Assembly (NCBI GenBank): GCA_010909165.1
Contig: VJWM01000135.1
Span: 620,001 to 684,000, forward strand
Direction: 5' to 3'
Origin: Anthoceros angustus
Taxonomy: Eukaryota; Streptophyta; Anthocerotopsida; Anthocerotales; Anthocerotaceae
Length of the DNA: 64,000 nucleotides
Shown here: in pieces, positions 42,966 to 53,597 of the stretch
Numbering within the stretch: the first letter of the stretch is position 1
Layout: the number at the start of each line of letters is the position of its first letter
Notes under the pieces: generated by a model
Database searches by the model: none
The model's input: only the letters and a program-made list of their open reading frames with translations
What the model was told of the DNA's origin: nothing
Made by a program: the position numbers and the translations under genes

Positions 42966-44390
42966 ATGAACAAGTATCTGGACAGGTTGTCGGAGATAGA
43001 GGTGACCTTCACCGGCCTGGCTGTGGGAGGAGGGGGAGTGGTGGAGAGGGGAGGGGAGATGGCGGTGGGGGCAGCGGGAATTGATGAGCAGCAGGAGAAG
43101 GAGGAGCAGCCGCACTTGCTGCTCTACATGCTAGAGGAATTGGAGCAGGGACATGTGGGGGAGGGCTCGGAGGGTGGAGGTTGTGGTATGGATGCGGCGG
43201 TCTGGAGTGGGCTGCCGGCGGACATGCTGGAGAGGGTGCTGCTCATGCTGCCGTCTGCGACCCAGCTGCGATTTCGCGTTGTGTGTAAGAAGTGGAGGTC
43301 GATGCTTTCCTCCCCGCGCTTTCTTGATCAGAGCGCGTGTTTGGCGTTCGCGGCCGGGCCGCCGATCTGCGCGTACGAGTACAAGCCCGGGAGGCTGAGG
43401 CCGGAGGTGGAGGCGCGGAATTTCTATCCGAGGAACTTCGGGCCGCTGCTCCGGTCTCGGCACAAGGTTTACAAGCTGGACCTGTCGTTTGTGCCCAGGA
43501 AGTTCTCCAAGTGGAAGCGGGGGATCGAGCGGTGTGTTTCGCATAGTGGGCTGCTGTGCATCTACAATGCGGACTGGAAGCTGAGCAGAATTTGCATATG
43601 CATCATCAATCCGGTGAGCAGGACGTGGAGGGAGTTGCCGCCTCTGGCCGTGCCCGGGATGGAGGACTGGGACATCATCCTGGTGGCGGAGCGCAGGTTC
43701 AAGTCCAGCTACAGCGTGGTGGTGATCTGGAATCGGGGATGCAGCGATGCGTTTCAGGCTCCGGGATACATCGGGGTGTACTCTTCGGAGAGCAGGAGCT
43801 GGAGCACGTCGGAGTGCGAGCCGTGTTTGAGGAACCTGTCTTGGAGGAACTGCGTTGTGTGTGATGAATTTCTCTACTTCCATGCCAAGGCGCAGGTGGT
43901 GCGGCACCGGATTAGTGATGGGAAGTGCGTCAGCAGGATGGACGAGCCTCACGACTGGAGTGATGGGTATAAGGATGTGTTTTTGGTGGAGCAGCAGGGG
44001 GTGGCTTTCTGGGTGGACTTCATCATCCCCGGCATCGCCGAGTCTGATCGTACTTGCGGGGTTTGGAGGCTGAACGAGAGTAGCTTGCAGTGGGAACAGG
44101 TCTCGGTGTCTCCTAAACCCCTCATAGACAAGCTCAAGACACCCTTCTTGAAGGGGGAGGGCGTTGATGCCTCGGCCTTCCGTCTGTGGTTGAAGAAGGT
44201 TGTTGCTGCTGGGGATTTCATTTTTTTCACCATCTGCCTGGAGAGCTGGATCGATGACTGCTGCTGGACCCATCTAGTAGGATACCACGTCGGGCAACAG
44301 GCCTGGCAAATTTTGGTGTATGATCATGTTGGCCATCCCATCAGCGATGAGTTTTACTTCGTGGAGCCCAACGGTGACCTTGTTGTATAG
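42966..44390 (+). CDS. F-box protein with kelch/galactose-oxidase-like C-terminal region
   Basis: Intronless, 474 residues from the first ATG in the frame. A glycine- and glutamate-rich N terminus is followed by an F-box at about residues 79-120 (VWSGLPADMLERVLLML, then FRVVCKKWRSMLSS). The rest resembles the beta-propeller region of plant F-box/kelch proteins: NPVSRTWRELPPL, YIGVYSSESRSW, GVWRLNESSLQWE and a final PNGDLVV. Such proteins are substrate receptors of SCF ubiquitin ligases, the F-box binding SKP1/ASK. The target is unknown. GC content is high, which produces a long but spurious antisense frame at 43131-44273. Confidence 0.88.
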   Translation: MNKYLDRLSEIEVTFTGLAVGGGGVVERGGEMAVGAAGIDEQQEKEEQPHLLLYMLEELEQGHVGEGSEGGGCGMDAAVWSGLPADMLERVLLMLPSATQLRFRVVCKKWRSMLSSPRFLDQSACLAFAAGPPICAYEYKPGRLRPEVEARNFYPRNFGPLLRSRHKVYKLDLSFVPRKFSKWKRGIERCVSHSGLLCIYNADWKLSRICICIINPVSRTWRELPPLAVPGMEDWDIILVAERRFKSSYSVVVIWNRGCSDAFQAPGYIGVYSSESRSWSTSECEPCLRNLSWRNCVVCDEFLYFHAKAQVVRHRISDGKCVSRMDEPHDWSDGYKDVFLVEQQGVAFWVDFIIPGIAESDRTCGVWRLNESSLQWEQVSVSPKPLIDKLKTPFLKGEGVDASAFRLWLKKVVAAGDFIFFTICLESWIDDCCWTHLVGYHVGQQAWQILVYDHVGHPISDEFYFVEPNGDLVV

Positions 44391-44787
44391 CACATTCATC
44401 GCAACATTTTTGTTTCTTGCGATAGGTAGGGGCAGCCAATGACAGGAGCATTACATTATTGACAAGGTAGTCTACCTTCAGCAAGCATTTTGGACAGCAG
44501 CTTGCTGAGCAAACTTCCGCTTGTGCTTTTGTGGGCAACGTTATTACAGAATGTGGAGGATGGCAACAGTTAGTAGGATGTAAATTCCCAGGATGGCCGG
44601 AACATATGTTGGACTAACATCCTCATTTCAACAAGGAGAGTTCCATCTTTGCACACGCAATGTTGTACAAGAGGAAGATGAAGCGCATCTCCTTCACATC
44701 CCGCATATGTACAAACTGTCTACCAGACAGCAAACAACAACTTCCAAAAAAAGTCTCCCTATCTGGAAGTCTGAAGACTTGAAATGG
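44391..44787. other. Short spacer between convergent F-box and SDR genes
   Basis: Holds the two 3' UTRs. Nothing else is seen. Confidence 0.5.
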
Positions 44788-45555
44788 CTACGCAGGGCCA
44801 CCGTTTACTCGAATCACCTGCCCGTTCACCCACTCCCCTTCATCAGAAGCAAGGAAAAGCACGACAGCGGCAATGTCCTTCGGCTCCCCAAGTCGCCCCA
44901 ATGCAGTGGTCTCTCTGAAGCGCTCGAGGGTGGCCTCGTCCTTGCCCGCGAAGAACATCTCCGTGGCCACAGGCCCCGGGGAGACGCAATTGGCAGTGAT
45001 GTGCTTGCCTTTGAGCTCCTTGGAAGCGATGAAGGTGAGGGTTTCCACAGCAGACTTGCTGGCGGTGTAGGCAGCGTATCCAGGCAACAGAGTGGCCACC
45101 AAGGTGCTGCTGGTGTTGATGATGCGGCCTCCTCCGCCGGTGACAAGCCGATTCACAGCCTGCTTGGTGACCAGGAACGTCCCCCGCGTGTTCACATGGA
45201 AGATCCTGTCCCAGTCCTCCTCCGTGGTGTCTCCCAGCTTCGGGTAATTTGTCAACAGAAGCCCGGCATTGTTCACCACGATGTGCACCTTCCCGAAGAC
45301 CTTCTCCGCCTCGTCGAAGAGCGCCGTCACGTCCTCGCTCTTGCTCACATCCGCCTTCACCGCCAAAGCTTGGCCAGCCCCCGCGGCCTTCACCAACTCC
45401 ACCACCTCCGCCGCGGCCTTCTCGTTCCCCTGGTAGCACAGCACAACACTCGCCCCCGCTCCCGCCAGCTTCAGCACGATCTCCCGCCCGATGCCTCGCG
45501 AGCCCCCCGTCACGATTGCAACTCGCCCCTGCAGCTTGTACGCCCCAGATGCCAT
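44788..45555 (-). CDS. Classical short-chain dehydrogenase/reductase (Picea SDR type)
   Basis: Intronless, 255 residues from ATG 45555. Rossmann cofactor motif TGGSRGIG at about residues 17-24, the ADV acidic region, NNAG, catalytic Ser in RIINTSS, and YTASK with the catalytic Tyr and Lys. PGPVATEMFF and the ending DEGEWVNGQVIRVNGG match conifer and bryophyte short-chain type dehydrogenase/reductases. The glycine motif and following residues suit NAD(P)(H)-dependent reduction of a carbonyl substrate; which substrate cannot be read. There is no obvious transit peptide, so it is probably cytosolic. Divergent from TSPO, with about 970 bp between starts. Confidence 0.94.
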   Translation of the reverse strand: MASGAYKLQGRVAIVTGGSRGIGREIVLKLAGAGASVVLCYQGNEKAAAEVVELVKAAGAGQALAVKADVSKSEDVTALFDEAEKVFGKVHIVVNNAGLLLTNYPKLGDTTEEDWDRIFHVNTRGTFLVTKQAVNRLVTGGGGRIINTSSTLVATLLPGYAAYTASKSAVETLTFIASKELKGKHITANCVSPGPVATEMFFAGKDEATLERFRETTALGRLGEPKDIAAVVLFLASDEGEWVNGQVIRVNGGPA

Positions 45556-46526
45556 AGCTGCTCCAGTCACCAAATTTGCATGCCCCGTTTGCCTTTAAAT
45601 CCTGCTTGCCACTCGGAAGAAGCTTCTTGCGCGCCTTCCCCGGCCGCATATCACATCTCCTGCAACGTCAGTCGAAATTCGCACCTTTCAGCAATTTTGT
45701 CCAGTAGCTCATCCTGCAGACAACTTGACAAGGGGCACGTTATGGCTAAGCGGGATCACAGAACGGCGTAACAGAACGACCAGGAGAGAACGGCGGATCC
45801 TATTCCTCACGGAAGGCAGGAGCATTGAGGTAGGTGAAAACCGGCCATCACTCCACGCAGCTCAAAATGTCCTACCTTCTCTGCTGCAATCAGAGAAATG
45901 TTCGATTTGCAAAGGAGGGATTCCTTTCCTTGATTTGACTGGTGCCGACTGCGGAGGAGGCTTCATAGCAAGCACCGTCAGCTTTCAAGCAGAGCATGTG
46001 TGACCTAGGAATCGAAGGAGCTGCAGAGTGCTTCGGTTGAGAACGGGAGGATCGTGGAATGTCTGAGGAGTGGAGAATGTTCGGAGAATGTTGGAAGGTG
46101 AAGATATCTGAACTTTGGCATATGCATTAGAATCTGTTTGATCCTCTTGAAGACATTCTTGCGTTGCATGCAGATCGTAGGTTACGCAGTTGCAACTTAC
46201 GCCATAGCCGCAGATTTTACCAGCAGTGAACTTGTGAAGACCCCGTCAGTGTATGGCTGTTGCCACGTCACAATGGTGTCTAAATGCAGATGGGGGACCT
46301 TTAGGACACAGCCAGTTGTACGTCCGCCCTGGCGCCTTCTTCTCCAGGCTCTGGCTGTGCCTCCGCCCTTGTTTTTTGTGATTGTGGAGTTGCTGCGGCT
46401 GCTGCCGAGCGGAAATCACACGGATCGGTCGGTTTGTGTGCCTCCTTGACTGCCGTCGTTTCCCTCCGGAGGTGATGGCGTTTGTTGCGGTTTTCTGAGC
46501 TCGTTTGTGTTGTGGAAGCTCTGCAG
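45556..46526. promoter_or_regulatory. Divergent upstream region of SDR and TSPO
   Basis: Contains the two promoters and leaders. The TSPO start ATG directly follows CTGCAG, so a leader intron ending at 46526 is possible. No gene is seen in between. Confidence 0.4.
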
Positions 46527-47652
46527 ATGTCGACTCTCACAGATGTCATCGCGCTCATTGTCTCCATAGCTCTTCATGTCGGTCTTGGATTTGCTGTGGC
46601 GTATTTCTTCGGAGGCGGAGACAGTGGTATGCGTGTCTCCCTTTTTGGCAACTTTGTCTGCCGGATAACATGTTCCTCATGGTACAATTTTTTGGATCAA
46701 GTCTTGTGACGCCTTTTTCGCACTTGTTTCACAGATTGGTACAGGCAGCTCAACAAGCCGTCGTGGACGCCTCCGGTATGGAGAGAACTGTTAGACTGTG
46801 ACATTCGACATGCAGTGTGTGTGGAGTTTTGAGTTCTTACGGCTGTCCCGCTCCGTGCTGTGTAGGACTATGCTTTTCCCGTGATTTGGACCATTCTGTA
46901 TATTTTGCTTGGCGTCTCCGCTTGGTTGGTGTGGAGAGATGGAGGTAACGAGGAGAAACTTGGTGGCTTTGGCACTTGTGGGAATGGGAAGCTGGCTGCC
47001 TGCTTGCTGACGTCCAAGTTGACATGTGCCCTGCTCTTGTGCCTCTTGTGGCAGGCTTTTCTCGGCATGGGCTAGCTCTCGGAATCTACATTCTGCAGGT
47101 GAAAGCTGAAACGCTCTACTCTGCTTTGATGACTGCGAGTTGATTTCAAACTCTACTCGTGGGGTTTCAGTAGCTGAGAAGAGCATGGACTGGTTGTGCA
47201 GCTGGTGCTGAATCTCCTCTGGACGCCCCTTTTCTTCTATCTGCATCGCCCGGTAAGTGCGGTAGTTGCACATTGTCACTCCTCTCATCATGTTTCAGAT
47301 AGCCGACATGGCTTAAGAGATGTGGGGTTCTACAGGCTGTCGCATTGGCGGAGATTGTCTTGCTGTGGATTTCCGTGATTGTCACGATCTTCTTATTCTA
47401 CCAAGCAGACAGGATTGCAGCCTACCTCCTTATTCCGTACATCTTATGGTAAGAGGATGTGGAATAGTTTTCTGCTTGACATGTGGCCCGTAGTGCTATC
47501 CCACAACTTCACTTGTGTCTATGCACTGCAGGGTCACTTTGGCTGCAGCTCTCAATGGCTACATCTGGCTGAACAACCCCCCGGATGGTCAGAACCGGCC
47601 AAGTGGTGGATATGACATCACACAGCCCTTGACACAGGGAAGCTCGGTGTAA
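46527..47652 (+). CDS. TSPO: TspO/MBR family translocator protein
   Basis: Seven small exons: 46527-46626, 46735-46775, 46866-46944, 47055-47098, 47202-47252, 47336-47448, 47532-47652, giving 182 residues with all phases matching. Five membrane segments are visible. Family marks are the LNKPSWTPPDYAFPVIWTIL stretch, the LNLLWTPLFF motif, AVALAEIVLLW and the final IPYILWVTLAAALNGYIW. TspO proteins bind tetrapyrroles and cholesterol-like ligands in mitochondrial outer or secretory membranes; plant forms are linked to stress and porphyrin handling. The seven-exon structure contrasts with the intronless Arabidopsis gene, from memory. The N terminus lacks a long plant-type extension. Confidence 0.93.
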
Positions 47653-48690
47653 TACCGTCATGACGCCTCTACTCTATGTAGAACACCAGTAGAGTACTTG
47701 GGCCATATTTTAGTATCCTAAGCTAAGACCAAGTATCGGCGTTCCTACGGCTTGCGAGGCGACTTAGATGTAGCCTTTCACTACAGTGTTGACTGCTTTA
47801 CGAAGCGGAGACCAGGTGGGGTTCCCAACATCCGCTTTGGAAATAGTCTCCCCCTCATCCCTTTTGTCGCATCACGGTCCTCCCCCAGGCCTCAGTATCT
47901 CTGATTTGGAATAGGGACTCTGAAATGAGGTGCAGCATGCAGGCACCACAGTGCCACACTTCTGGTGTCTGACATCGTCCATCTCTTGCAGGCCACGCGT
48001 AAACCACCTGCAGCTGTGCATCTTGAAACCGTTGCGTGTCTGGACTGACAAAATTTGCAGACAGTGGAGGATCCTACCTCGGCCGCAGCGTGGCTCAAGT
48101 TAACAGGCCGAGAAGAAATTGTATATACCCCACCTTCCCCAGCTTTGAAGATAGGAAATCACAAATAACTTGCAAGCTACGATCAAGTATTGGCGTTCCT
48201 AGGTTCCCTCGACTCAGATGTAGCCTGGCTCTACACAGTTGGAGTGTGAGCTAAGCGTATACTACATTGCCCTGTCAATCTAGCCCCTGCGCGCTGGAAT
48301 TGCCACCCCCCAACCCCTTTTGTCGCATCCATTCACGTCCAGGGCTGCATCTTTAACTTGGCATTGGGAAAAGGAAACCAGGTGCAGCATGCAATCACCA
48401 CACTCCAGGTGTACATCATAGATCCCTCAGTTGAAAGGCCGAAAACGTCCCTGAGTTGAAAGGCCGACAACGTCCAAAGAAGGAATTGAATATACCCCAC
48501 CTTGCCCAGCTTTGGAGACTGCAAATTACACATAAATGGTAAGCTGCACCATTTGAACGTGATTATGAACGATCAATAGCCCAACAACCAGTACCGTCGT
48601 CTGTCCTCCTGTTTAGCCGGAGAGGTGGTTGGAGCTCTGCCCTCGCCCGTTGGGTTCAGGATTTTTACGGTTGCTTCGAACAGCCTGCTG
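47653..48690. repeat. Diverged tandem segmental duplication, no gene
   Basis: Blocks of 47715-48165 reappear in order at about 48178-48540: (A/G)CCAAGTATxGGCGTTCCTA, CCCTTTTGTCGCATC, AGGTGCAGCATGCA, and TATACCCCACCTT(C/G)CCCAGCTTTG. Offsets shrink from about 456 to 367 bp, so the second copy carries deletions. Confidence 0.72.
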
Positions 48691-49325
48691 TACAGTGGCG
48701 GGCAAGAGTGATGTGTTGGTTGGCAGCACCAGCTGGTTTTAGAGTTGTGAGACTGATACGGGCAAGACTGATGTGTTGGTTGGCAGCACCTGCTGGTTTT
48801 AGAGTTGTGAGACTGATATGTCGATTGGCCGCACCAGTTGGGCTCTCAAATGCTCATTGGCCGCACCAGTTGGGCTCTCATATGTTGATTGGCCCCACCA
48901 GTTGGGCTCTCATATGTTGATTGCCCGCACCAGTTGGGCTCTCATATGTTGATTGGCCCCACCAGTTGGGCTCTCATGTTGATTGGCCCCACCAGTTGGG
49001 CTCTCATATGTTGATTGGCCGCACCAGTTGGGCTCGGAGTTGCAAGACTGATATGTTGATTGGCTACACCAGTTGGGCACAGAGTTGCAAGACTGATAAG
49101 CTGGTTGGCAACGTCGGTCCAACACCAGACTCATATGCTGGTTGGTGTTGACTGATATGCTGGTTGGCATCATCAGCTGGTTTTAGAGTTGCAAGACCGA
49201 TATGTTGATTGGCCGCACCAGCTGGGCATTGCAAGACTGATATGTTGATTGGCCGTACCAATTGGGCTCAAAGTTGCAAGATTGATAAGCTGGTTGGCAA
49301 TGCCGGTCTAACACCTGTTGGGGTT
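48691..49325. repeat. Minisatellite, 32-bp core with longer variants
   Basis: The unit TGATTGGCC(C/G)CACCAGTTGG plus GCTCTCATATGT repeats at exactly 32 bp around 48841-49020. It is flanked by longer versions containing AGAGTTGCAAGACTGATA and, on the left, two roughly 60-bp units (TGTTGGTTGGCAGCACC...GAGACTGATA). More than 12 units in all. Confidence 0.92.
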
Positions 49326-49480
49326 CCGTTAGCACCGCTTCATCTCTGCACATTTTTGCAATCCATGAGGGCCTTGTTTTGTGCTCTGCCAAATGTTGTA
49401 ACTCTTGGCACCACTTCATCTTTGCAGGTTTCTGTAATCCGTGAGGGCTTTGTTTTGTGCTCTACCCAATGTTGTAATTA
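49326..49480. repeat. Two-copy tandem duplication
   Basis: CACC(G/A)CTTCATCT(C/T)TGCA...TTTTGTGCTCT(G/A)CC(A/C)AATGTTGTAA occurs twice with a period of about 75 bp. Confidence 0.8.
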
Positions 49481-49759
49481 TTGCTCTGACACGGGTGTTT
49501 ATGGGTTCCACAAATACTGAATGTCAATTGACGAAGCTGATTGAGCACATCTTACACCTTTGAGAGAAGGTTGAAGAGGGGCTATTGATGTTCGGTATAG
49601 GTACTACAGCGGCAATTATGTTCTATCAAGATTTTACCTATGATAAGTTTTCGAGAGTTTGCAAACTATATCTGAAGAGTTATCTTTTTTTTTAATTTCA
49701 TATTTTAAAAATAAATCAAAACAAACATGGGGGAGAAATCTTCAGCAAGAGTTCTGACG

Positions 49760-50095
49760 AATTATCTATATAATTTCAAAGGAATACGAAGAAAAGTGAT
49801 ATCTCAAAAGCTATCTACATAATTGCAAAGGGGATAAGAGGAAGAAGGGTAATATCTCAAGAGTTATCTACAGAATTCCAAAGGGGATACCAAGAAGGGT
49901 GATATATGAAGAGTAATCTACATAATTTCACTGGGGATGCAAACAAGGGTGAAGAGTTATCTACATAATTTCAAAGGGGATACAAAGAAGGGTGAAGAGT
50001 TATCTACATAATTTCAAAGGGGATGCAAAGAAGGGTGAAAGGGTTATCTACCTAATTTCAAAGGGGATGCAAAGAAGAGTGACGAAGGTACGTAC
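49760..50095. repeat. AT-rich minisatellite, unit about 43-55 bp
   Basis: Seven or so copies of GAGTTATCTACATAATTTCA followed by AAGGGGATxCAAAGAAGGGTGA. The rightmost copies are the most regular (about 43 bp). Confidence 0.88.
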
Positions 50096-51474
50096 ATTGC
50101 ATGGTAACACTATAGATAAATTAATGTTAATTAGTTACCAAAAGATATGTAATTAGATTAATTAATTCTAATCAAACACAAGTGCATAAATTAGTGTCAC
50201 ACGGCATGACACATACCATGCGTAAAAGCCAACACACTAAGTTAATGTTGTGCTTAATTATAGACTACAATGCAAAACCAAAATCTCAGGATAAAAACTT
50301 ACATTGGCCCTGTACTTTTCAATGTTGTTGCTAAAGAGGAAATGCAAAAGAAATTAGGAATATAGGGATTAAAGAATTTTGCAATAAGAATAAGGAAATA
50401 GAGTAATTAAAATTTACTCTATTATCCTAATAATTAATTAGGATAATTATTGTTTAGGATAATCACTATGACCTAGCGCTAATGCGCGGGTCTAATCATG
50501 TCCGCATCACGATGTACTACTGTTTGTGACTGGTACATGACCTAGCATGTGGGGTGCATGACTTAGCATGTAGATGGCATAAGAACTAACGAACCGTTAA
50601 GACAACTGAACTACATTTCAGTCTCATCAGGTATTGAAGGATCCTGGCCTGATGAATCCATTGCGCAAGGTTACTTTTGCAAAGTAAATCTCTTATATAT
50701 TTCTGGAAACTTTGTATAATCTTGTTCTTATCATTGTCAGACCACTTTGGATAGTAATCTATTACAGCCTCGAAGATTCTTATCACATATTCTTCATGGA
50801 TTTTAACCTTAGGCCAAAAGTTCTCATCTTGGAAGTTCCTTATGTCCACCTTGTAATTCTTGAATGTCCGCTCAGCATACCTGCATCAAGTAGATTAGGC
50901 AAATAATTTTAAGATAGACTAAATGAACTAACTACAGGACATGCTCAACAAGCTCAAGAATAAACTCAACAAGAACCCAAAAGCATGAACTACTTACCAA
51001 CTAACAGACTACATATTGAATTGACTACTTAACTAATTACCTCCACCTAGACACTAACAGTCTTACAAACTGGACTGACCTATGATGGATTAAGAGACCA
51101 ACAAACATGGCTCAACCTGAACAGACATAAAAATAATGTTCTGGATAACTACTTACCTATACACCTACTCTTACCGACTCACATTCACAATTTAACTGGA
51201 CTTAACTTGCTGAATGAACTCAATGAATGAAAGGTTAAATGATTTAACTTACTTAATGACTGAACTTACCAATTGATTGCAATTCTTGAACAACTAACCT
51301 AGTGACCTCCGAATTTGAACTAATGACTTGTCTTAGCACTCTCAGCAACGAAAAAAACAATATGTGAATAATCTTAAGCCGAAGGTTAACTTACTCTACA
51401 AACTCGCCCCAGAATCCTTCCTTGAAAGCTTAAATCGGGCTAGAATTGTCAAATGTTATATAAACCTTAAGTTA
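50096..51474. other. AT-rich gene-poor region
   Basis: One minus-strand frame, 50849-50586 (87 codons, MDIRNFQDENFWPKVKIHEE at its start), is open further upstream and has a protein-like composition but matches nothing I know. It could be a transposon remnant. Otherwise nothing is seen. Confidence 0.35.
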
Positions 51475-52020
51475 TACCATCGTCTAGGTTTGTTCTCGAA
51501 AGGTTTTTTACACAACCATCGAGTCCGTGGTGGAAGCGATGATGGACTATGATCCCGAGTTGGAAACGCATGGCTGGAAAATTTAATGCCTTGTGCCATA
51601 TACTCCTTTCATCGTACCATCATCCAAGTTTTTTTCCCGAGGGGCTTTCCTACACAACTATTAGACCCATGATTGAAACGAAAATGGACTACATCCCACG
51701 CTGGAAATGCCATGTGCCTTATAGACCTTGTGTTGTACCATCTTCCAAGTTTGTTCCTAAAGGGCCCTTCTACACAACTATCAGGCGCGTGGTTGAAGTG
51801 GTGATGGACTATCTTAACCCACAGGAAACACCACATGCCATATACACCTTTAATTTGTTGCACTTTCGTCCATGTTTGTTCTCAGAGGACTTTCCTACAC
51901 CACCATCGGGCCCGTGGTTGAAGCGATCCCGCGTTGGAAATGCAATGTGCCATATGCACTTTTAATTTGTGTTCTGGCACCGTCCCAGATTTCATCATCT
52001 AGGGTTCTTCCCAAGGGACT
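51475..52020. repeat. Four to five tandem units of about 120 bp
   Basis: Each unit runs TACCATC(G/A)TCCAAGTTTGTT, GGGCTTTCCTACACAAC, CC(C/G)GTGGTTGAAGCGATGAT, GGAAATGCCATGTGCCATAT. Copies start near 51475, 51613, 51734 and 51857, with a truncated fifth. Identity between copies is about 70-80%. Confidence 0.85.
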
Positions 52021-53597
52021 ATCCTTTTTGTTATGCATAATTTACTTTGGGCATATACATGCTGCTTTGTGAATAGAATATATATTTGGCATGTATATAC
52101 CCCTCTATCCTAGCCTTTTTAATTCTTGGAGTAAAGAAAAACAATGGGCAAGAAAATGTATGGGTATGCTTAGTACATGTGATCCAAAACAATTTGCCCT
52201 ACAAAATGAATGCGAACATCCCACTAAGTAGTATGGCCCACCATTTGGGAACTCACCCTAGAGGGGTGCCCTCCGGTTCCTGTGTCTGTCAACAAGCCTA
52301 TGCCATAGCTTCTTTCCGATGCCCATATCGACACAATCCTCATGTGCTCTATGTGCCATGCTCCATTCCCTATGCTCCATACCCATATGTCTCAAGAGAC
52401 AACGATGCCCTCATGGCTGGCTCGTGCCGCGGGGCTTTAGGGTAACACATTTAAAGTCCTATATATTCATAGATTTGTAGTTTGGTTTTGTCTACACCCG
52501 CTGCTACTGATTTTTAGTATAGTGGTGAGTGATTTTGCTTGTGGCTCTAACGACGCGAGTTTGGACTTAGGTAAAGAGAATAATCTTCTGCGACAAGTCT
52601 TCAATAATTTCTTTGAGCCCAGAGATTTGATGAAGTTTTTCTTTAATAATTTCTTTGAGCCCAAAGATTTGATGAAGTTTTTCTCCCATACCCGATGTCA
52701 TGGTGAGGGTTAGGCCACCATGCCTGCATATTTTCCTTTCTCCGTTTTCAGCGAGTGCCGAATGTATTATTCACATTCATTTTGTAAGGCAAAATAGCTT
52801 GTGGCGCCTAGAGAACTAGTGGGCGCTCTTATAATCTCTTAGTGGTCCTGAGACTAACTATGTAACGTACAGGCATATGTATATTAATTTAAGACAAGTT
52901 GAGAGAACTTCAATAACCCAACATTGGCATCCAACCCTTGCAATATGCACAAGCTAGTAAAGCAAGGAACTCGTAGTAGGCAGTGCATCTCTGCAACCCC
53001 TTAATTGCACTCTAACCCGCCTTTCAGACTTCGTGCCTTGGCCTATGGACTAGAGAACCACGGTTTTCGGCTGGGACCCCTTGCAGGGCAAGACCCACCC
53101 GCCTGACGTTTCCACACATTAATCGCAAGCTCTAAGCCCGTTAGAGACTAGGTAGGCAGTGTTGAGTGGAACTTATGGAGGGACTGCGCCTAAACCAGCT
53201 GAATTCTACACTCTCCTAGTGACAAAACCAGTTCCACGGAAGTTAAAAAAGAAGCAAAGAAGGACACCTTCCTGAAAGTAGTGACCCATTACATTAATTT
53301 AGTGAAGTCGAAGGATAACTATCTCACGCCATGACCCTTTCCACCCAAGAGCCAGCTGCGAGGAAAGAGAGAAACCGAAAGCTAAACTACTGAATAATCT
53401 ACACGCTGAGAACGTACTTCACGCCAGTGAGACTTACTAACAACATCCAGATAGACAGAACTACAGCTCATGCCTAGAGTAACCTGCAAAACCACCACAT
53501 GCGATACTCAGTCATAGGCAACCCACAGATGCGCAACAAGAGGGGAAATCAGTAAACTAGAAGTGTACGAACGGGATAGATTACCTTGAAGGGCAAA
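52021..53597. other. Gene-free spacer with a 44-bp duplication at 52602-52690
   Basis: AATAATTTCTTTGAGCCCA(G/A)AGATTTGATGAAGTTTTTCT occurs twice in tandem at about 52602 and 52646. The rest shows no coding signal. Confidence 0.5.

Noticed and set aside
43131-44273. Minus-strand open frame of 380 codons
   Set aside because: It is fully antisense to the F-box gene, in GC-rich codons, proline/histidine/arginine-rich and without any domain; a composition shadow.
48691-49325. Possible CRISPR-like array
   Set aside because: The units are contiguous variants of one repeat without unique spacers, in a plant nuclear context; a minisatellite.
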